Made by a program: the position numbers and the translations under genes
In this document: piece after piece, positions 57,939-64,000 of the stretch
How the letters are laid out: each line of letters starts with the position of its first letter
Numbering within the stretch: the first letter of the stretch is position 1
Assembly (NCBI GenBank): GCA_000320545.1
Contig: ADNK01000036.1
Span: 86,678-150,677 of the forward strand
Origin: Bigelowiella natans CCMP2755
Taxonomy: Eukaryota; Cercozoa; Chlorarachniophyceae
DNA length: 64,000 nt
Direction of reading: 5' to 3'
The notes under the pieces: model-generated
Told to the model about the DNA's origin: nothing
Seen by the model: the letters and a program-made list of their open reading frames with translations, nothing else
Database searches by the model: none

Positions 57939-60054
57939 ATGGCGAAGAAAAGGGATAAACGCCGTAAACAGAAGGCAGCAGCGGCCAAAGAAAAGGCAAA
58001 GCAAGCTGCTGCTCCAGACACCATTGCAGGCAAGGCCCGTAGCGCGGTGTTCAGGAAAGACTACGATACTGCCATCAAACTCTTCACCCAGGTATATTTG
58101 TTACCTCTGCATCACATCGGCAAAGGTATTAAGGAATATTCTTCAGGCAATCGCGGAAGACCAGAAGAACGAGAAGCTGTATGCGAATCGCGCAGCAACG
58201 CATATCGAGTTGTCGAACTTTGAAGAGGTGGATTGACACGTTTAGCATTCGTCATCGACGGAAAATATATAATCTCAGATATAATGGCATAAATTTGGCA
58301 GGCACTTGAGGATGCCGAGACGTGCATCAAGCTAAAACCCGATTGGCACAGAGGATATTTTCGTAAGGGCGTGGCTCTCGAGAAGCTGCTTCGATACCAA
58401 GAGGCCCGAGTTGCTTTCAAAGAAGGCGAGAAACATTCGCCTGACGACGCATCGATCAAGAAGGCACTCACTGAGTTGGAAAGCGTACTCAACGAACTCG
58501 CTATCTCCCTTGAAGAAACAGCTGCAGACAATCCTGACAATGACCGCTTCGGAAAGATGGTAATTTTGAGTAATATTGATAGCATTTATTCTATTTAAAA
58601 TTTGACTGAGCAGTGGTCAGAATTTTGTAAATTTATCACTTTTTCCTTTACTCCTATTCTTTGCGAGTTTCGCTTCGGGAAACAGTAACTGTTCGCCAAA
58701 ATGGTATTTGATTTAAACGGTTTCCACAAAATATCAGGTCAAATGGATGAAAGATGGCGGCTGCAAGTTCCCTAAGCTCTACCTGAAATATTACAGTGAG
58801 GATTACCGAGGTGTCCACAGTCTGTGCAAGATCCCGGCCAACGATTGTGTTCTGTACGTGCCGCTCAAGTACCTGATGACGAACGAGGTGGCAATGGAGT
58901 CGGAGATCGGAAAGGCGATCCAGAAATCCGGATACGAGATGCGGTCCGAGCACTCATGGTTGGCGGTGTATCTGATCCAGGAGAAGCACAAGGCTGAGAA
59001 GTCGTTCTGGAAGCCATACATCGATATCCTACCCGACAAGTACGGCAACATGCCCATGCTCTTTGGCGATGTGTACAAGAACTACCTGAAGGGCTCCTAC
59101 GCGCTGACGATGGCTGACAATCGTATGAACAGCCTCAGGGTTGAGTACGAAGGAATCTGCGCTGCATGCCCAGCCTTCCGCAAGTACATGTTCCTAGAAT
59201 TTGTCTGGGGGCGTCTCGCTGTCATCACGCGAATCTTCGGGCTGAACATCCACGGCAAGAAGACGAGTGCCCTGGTGCCTTACGCTGATATGCTTAACCA
59301 CATCACCGATAAACAGACCGACTGGCAGTACGACGACAAGCGCAAGGGCTACACGATGATCACGAATAAGGCCGTGGCGCGCGGCGAGCAGATTTTCGAC
59401 TCGTACGGCCGCAAGTGCAACGGACGCTACTTCGTGAACTACGGGTTCACCATCGACAACAACTTCATCGACAACGATGCTGTGTTCAAAGTCAGGCTGC
59501 CCCCGAACGATCCCCACTTCGGCATGAAGCTCAAGTATCTGCATGGACAGCCAATGCGAGAGTTCCAGGTGCCCCCCACCTACTCCGAGGACGTTTCCGT
59601 CCTCTCCGAAAACATGAAACCGCGCAACATGTTCTCGTTCTTCCGCTTCCTCCACGCACGCGATAAGGAGCTGTTAATGGTCTCTTCCGTCGACGGATAT
59701 CAGATCAAGGATATCAACCCAATTAGCATTCGCAACGAAATTGAAGTCCTGAAGCACATCCAGGTGGTCGCGCGGGCGAGTCTCGCGAACTTCCCTTCCG
59801 AAATGAAGCTCGATCACCAACTGCTCAAGGTAAACAAGTTCATGGACATGAATCACCGCAACTGTGTGATGATGAGGTGCGGGGAGAAGGAGACGTTGCA
59901 CTGGTACATCGACCTGGCTGACAAGGCCATCCCACTCCTCAAAATGAAGTGGAAGGATCTGAAGCGAAAGGCGGCTAAGTGCCACCAGGTCCCTACACGG
60001 TTTAACTATTACGTGACCGAAGTTGTGGTACCTCTCGTGAAAAACCAGAAGTAA
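57939..60054 (+). CDS. TPR plus SET-domain lysine methyltransferase (SMYD/RLSMT-like)
   Basis: Exons: 57939-58091, 58147-58227, 58302-58559, 58738-60054; all phase 0 (602 aa). After a Lys/Ala-rich start (MAKKRDKRRKQKAAAAK) there are three TPR-like repeats: ARSAVFRKDYDTAIKLFTQ, KLYANRAATHIELSNFEEA and GYFRKGVALEKLLRYQEAR. Residues about 165-420 form a SET domain of the split, RLSMT/SETD3-SETD6 type. It includes LVPYADMLNH, the NH-containing catalytic motif of this group, then ARGEQIFDSYGRKCNGRYFVNYGF, matching the GEQIF/YG...N..LL.YGF signature. The C-terminal 180 residues resemble the substrate-binding domain. The predicted role is methylation of lysine (or histidine) in non-histone proteins, with the TPRs as a partner-binding module. 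The stop TAA overlaps a strong donor-like sequence (CAGAAgtaagt), so a longer spliced form is possible. Confidence 0.88.
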
Positions 60055-61060
60055 GTCTGATGATGCCCCTCTAAATGAAGAATTAGCTGTTGATAGTTGA
60101 AACGGGGGGGAGAGCGAAGTAAAGCTACAGGTATAACTGGTCCATAAAAGCGATGGGATTTAACTAGTAATCGAATCTATCATGTGAAAATGCTTTTTGA
60201 CCTCTCGAGCCGCGAGCACACGCTCTAGTTCAGAATATACAAATACGATCGGGTCATGCGAGTGAAAGAAGTAAATAAAATAATTAAATTTATCCGATAC
60301 CATTACCTCGCCAGTTTTTGGCAAATAATTAAACGGCGCTGCATCGTCACGATCTAATGTTAGATCAAAAAAGTAGCGAGTGGTCATCAGATGGAGTGCT
60401 ATGATGCTAAGCGTTTATGAATGAGCAACCGCAAACTGCCACATTTCGGCATGGTCAGCCGAGCAAGCAGTCTGTTCAGAGTGAAAGAACGTGCGTATCG
60501 TACACATCTAAAGAGCGCACGATCACGCAGCATGTACTATCATCGAGGGTCGAGGGTCGTGCAGCTGTGCCATGAATGCACTCGCGTATAGCACAACATC
60601 GCGCAGCAGGTCCAAGCTAGTGCGTGATCAATAACGCATGCATGCACGTTCATTGTTTGCAACTATGTGTGCGTAGCGACATGTGTGCTGCTGTTGCTGC
60701 GCTCGCTCATCATCACCAATAGCCATCTCGATGCATGTGCATGCGTGCATGTGCGGCACGCACTAGCTAGTCTAGCTAGCATTATGCATGCGTGCTAGCG
60801 TGTGATGCATGCTCATCGCTCATGTGATGACGTCTAGCTAAATGTGCGTGGCGCCTACGTACGTGCATGTACGTGACCAAGTATGAGCGTGATTGCACAT
60901 CGCCGCGATGCATTTCTAGGCGTCTAGACGTGTGTGTAGCGGCAAGCATTGTGTTGAATGTATCGGGCACATGCGTAACAATGAAAACGATTCCATGGTG
61001 CACCACACGCACGACATACACACTGCGCTACCCCGCTGTGCCAACGTCTAGATCTATGCC
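60055..61060. other. Convergent spacer with CTAG/CATG palindrome island
   Basis: Facing 3' ends of the SET and ankyrin genes. From about 60410 to 61060 there are many CATGCATG, GCATGC, GCTAGC, CTAGCTAG and ACGTACGTG palindromes (60640-60660, 60728-60800, 60834-60875, 60915-60928). The only longer frames are rich in His, Arg and Met and are products of this composition. Confidence 0.8.
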
Positions 61061-62349
61061 TCAGGAGTCATCAGCAGGGCGTTTATTCGTATCCCTCGGA
61101 CTGGTGTCAGCTCCGGAAAGAAGTTGTCGGATTCGTTTCACATATGACCTCTCTTTCCGTTTATTTCCGTGTGCCACCACGTGGCGTTGTTGTGCGTCGT
61201 AATGGGCACCATCCTGCTCAGTCTGGGCAGCATCAAGCCTCTGACCCAAACAATCGATAGGTCTTCGGCCTTGGCGGTCTTCAATGCTGACACTAGCTTT
61301 CGCATCAACAAGGCGTTTCACGAAGAGAGACCCACTATGTCGTGCAAATGCTGAAGGGCCAACAAAACAGCACGTATTAGATTGAAATGCTATTCAAAAA
61401 AAATACATATCAACAAAAAATTGAAAACCTGTTATTATATACCACTACGCTTAGATCGACTCCAAATTTTGTAACTGATGTAACATGTGCGTCACTAACC
61501 CGCGGCTAGGTGAAGGGGTGTTTGGCCCGCAGCATTTTGCCGATTCGGATCAACTCTTGCCGTCAGCAACATGCCGACTATTCTGGTGGTTGGACTGATG
61601 ATACTGTATAGGTCCTGTGAGGTATCAAGAGCACGGTACAAATGTTAGATATTATTTCGAGTCAAAACAGATTAAAAAAAAAAAAAAAGAGGCATTTTAC
61701 GCGCGTATGCGTTCGTAGTCTCTACACAGGTTTTTCATATTCGAATTATTCTAGCAAGCTCACACGATGATCCAAGTCTCACAACTATTCTACTCATCCC
61801 CACACAATAACTTAGTCAAAAACAAAGTGCGCGTAAGCGCATGTTTGTGGATTTGTCGCCCCTACCTCCGATTCATCCATCTGCATCGCTAGATGCAAGA
61901 GAGTCCCCCCCCCCCTCGCCTTTGACACTTCAATGCTAGCATCGGCGCGTGCCTCAAGAAGCGTTGCAGTCATTTTAAAGCATTGCTGGCTGACGGCAAC
62001 CTACAAACCATACACACACCATTGGTCGAAGCTCTCCCTCCCTGTGAGGCGGTATGCTGCTGCTTATCACTAGCATTCTCAGTGCGGCTCTTCATATGAG
62101 TGATAGTTATCCTTATTCGTTGCGTGTACTACCTCTAGAGGGCAGAGACCACCCTTGATATCATCCGTTCGGTTGGGGTCTGCGTTGTGAGTCAGCAGCC
62201 TGAGGGGGGGCGGGAGGAGCAATCGCATTAGAGAAGGCAGAGGAACCAACAGTAGCGACAGGGACTGATGACATGCTGTTTTGCTGTCATCCCTGAGAGG
62301 AAGAAAGGGGGTTTATATTGCGATCATCACTTTGTCGCAACGCAAAGTC

Positions 62350-62385
<36 letters not shown>

Positions 62386-63278
62386 CTTCTTCTTCTTCTT
62401 CGTCCACTCTCTCCGCCTGAATGCATCTATGCGCGTCTGTGCTTGCCGCACCCCCGCTCTGCTGAGGGAACACGCGGGTGGGAGAAAGGAAACATCGCCG
62501 TCTTTTTGCTGCTCTTATTTGTTGTGTGCATCATGTAAAAACTAAAAAAGAAGACTATGTGCCCCGCCTCAAGCGGGCATCGACCATTCTCCGAGCTCTT
62601 CGTTGTCATATCGTGCGGCGTGCACGAGGCCACGCGTCATTGCCATAGAAGACGACTCGGATGACTTTGGTGATATTCGCGCTTCTGATTTCATGAGAAA
62701 TCGAAGGGCCCTAGGATGCGTTTGTGGTCGGCAGAAAGGGAGGAGGGGGTAAGGGAACACAGAATTCTTGTCGGTAGAGGATCCTTAAAGGCTATTCAGA
62801 GCACAAGCTGCAGCAAGCAAGAGACAAAAGCTCTGCGTGGGTGTGCGCGTGTGTGTATGTGCGTGTTGTGCGTGCGGAGATATTTTGCCAGCAAAGAGCG
62901 GTGAGCAGGAGTCTCTCCCCTCCCTGACCTATCATTCCTATTCTGCACAGCTTCCTCCACAGCATCAGAGAAGACGCCGGCGTCATTTAGCGCCCTGCGT
63001 TGCACGCCAACGGCTTGGTTTTAGTTTAAATAAGGTTTCGAACGGACTGCAGGAAAGAGAGACTAGGGGGGTGGGGGGGCTAGGGGGCGAAGCTGACATG
63101 TTAGTGACGGTGATGACGGTGATGACGGTGATATTGACAGTGTGGTAATGAGAAGACTATAGATTGGGTTATGATCTGCACACCATTGTCGCGCCTTGCC
63201 CTTCGCGTACTCAAGCCATGTGTGTCCACGTTCATTCATGATTGAAAGACCGCAGCTTCCAGGCATCATCATCGTCAT
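61061..63278 (-). CDS. Ankyrin-repeat protein
   Basis: Exons from the start: 63184-63278 (start tentative), 62929-62994, 62585-62710, 62133-62199, 61866-62000, 61500-61614, 61061-61350; phases agree throughout (297 aa). Ankyrin-type repeats are seen as GLVHAARYDNEELGEWLL, THNADPNRTD, GTLLHLAMQMDESE, ARVDPNRQNAAGQTPLHLAA and a degenerate last one, DAKASVSIEDRQGRRPIDCL. Ankyrin repeats are protein-binding modules; no catalytic or membrane domain was seen. The exon 61866-62000 contains an 11-G run that codes in frame as Gly-Gly-Gly, a likely slippage site. The 5' end is uncertain: the frame is open upstream of ATG 63278 through a repetitive Arg/Ser stretch to about 63524. Confidence 0.75.
62345..62403. 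repeat. (CT)n-(CTTT)n-(CTT)n compound microsatellite
   Basis: Lies in the intron 62200-62584 of the ankyrin gene. Confidence 0.9.
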
Positions 63279-64000
63279 CGGTATAGAAGAAGAAGTAGCA
63301 GCAGCAGCCCTGGTAGTTTTCTCGTCGTTACTACTTCTTCTCCTTCTTCTTCGGTGGCGGTGGTGGCCAAGGAAGCATTTGACCTTCGTTATAAAGCGTA
63401 TGCGGAAAGTGAAACACACGCACACACACAGAGAGAAAGAGAGGGAAGAGGTAGGAAGGGCGAGAAAACTGGGAGGGCGGCGGCTGTTACTTCTAGCTAG
63501 CTGATCGAGACCGTCAACCAGCAATGATTACTAGATTATCTAGCATCAATGACAACCGCAAAGGACTTTCGTAAGCAAAAAGATGGGCCAAGCATGCGCT
63601 GCACATATCGATCCTCACGTCTCTGTCCAGATGTCCGCACACTTGAAACATCATGCATGTGCATTCCAATCACGAGCGTGTTAGATGAACATCTCCTGAT
63701 CTCATGCACAACTATAGACAAATCCAAACATTCGTCCCAGCAGGTGATGCACACACATCTAAACATCGCATTCACATGTAATGCGCACACAAGACACTTC
63801 GATTCGTCAACTGTTATAGACACCTCCATGTTAGACGGCTGTTGTGCTTTGCACTGAGCATGCACGACGTGAAGAGTTGCTTTCATCCTGCGTGCTTCAT
63901 TTGCATGATCATGATTTCAGATGATGATCGAAATTCCGCATGAGCTAGCTTGCGCCACACATGCAAACACACATGCACATGTAGTTGCGTGTCTTCATTG
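63279..64000. other. Region upstream of the ankyrin gene, window end
   Basis: Contains (CTT)-type and (CA)(GA) repeats at 63300-63435, then from about 63490 the same CTAG/CATG-rich composition as the convergent spacers (63494-63506, 63536-63545, 63640-63665, 63943-63952). It may be the 3' flank of a minus-strand gene beyond the window. The minus frame 63536-63886 has several Cys but no recognised family. Confidence 0.5.

Overview
This is nuclear DNA of a microbial eukaryote. The genes are split by spliceosomal GT-AG introns, mostly 50-150 bp. The proteins are eukaryote-only (Tra1/TRRAP, UBA1-type E1, PRMT, bZIP, STE-family kinases), and spacers and introns are full of microsatellites. Gene density (13 genes in 64 kb), many short introns and moderate GC would suit a unicellular alga or another protist, for example a chlorarachniophyte or cryptophyte. 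The lineage cannot be fixed from this window, and I saw no organellar, bacterial, rRNA or CRISPR features. Gene models below were built by hand from splice consensus, reading phase and protein-family sense. Except where stated, exon phases are consistent from start to stop.

Layout: (1) 16-13812 (+) Tra1/TRRAP, 10 exons, about 4193 aa. (2) 14630-21276 (-) a 22-exon membrane protein with one PDZ domain and a Tudor-like segment, whose introns h­old most of the microsatellites of this region. (3) 21277-23247 spacer with a possible retroelement remnant and a direct repeat. (4) 23248-30025 (-) a very large protein with two protein-kinase domains, STE20-like then MAP2K-like. (5) 31037-34048 (+) a secretory-pathway GT23/fucosyltransferase-like enzyme, 18 exons. 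(6) 35398-36253 (-) a small type I membrane protein. (7) about 37499-40482 (+) a DDT-domain, coiled-coil, Q-rich nuclear protein. (8) 41894-43006 (-) a membrane-anchored bZIP factor. (9) 43719-44450 (+) a secreted orphan protein. (10) 45115-47411 (-) a protein of four tandem PH domains. (11) 48005-51866 (+) a PRMT with a hydrophobic N-terminus. (12) 52966-56756 (-) ubiquitin-activating enzyme E1. (13) 57939-60054 (+) a TPR-SET lysine methyltransferase. (14, the thirteenth gene) 61061-63278 (-) an ankyrin-repeat protein.

Genes alternate strands almost perfectly, so spacers are either divergent (shared promoters) or convergent (facing 3' ends). All six convergent spacers carry an island crowded with CTAG and CATG palindromes, while the divergent spacers have few. 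A smaller island also lies just 3' of the dual-kinase gene. This is the most striking unexplained non-coding signal here. The most striking coding signal is the fused STE20-like plus MAP2K-like kinase, which puts two tiers of a MAP-kinase cascade on one polypeptide.

Functional themes: chromatin and transcription (Tra1, DDT protein, bZIP, PRMT, SET protein), signalling (dual kinase, PH4 protein, PDZ protein, ankyrin protein), protein turnover (E1) and the secretory pathway (fucosyltransferase-like enzyme, type I membrane protein, secreted orphan). No operon-like cooperation between neighbours is implied.
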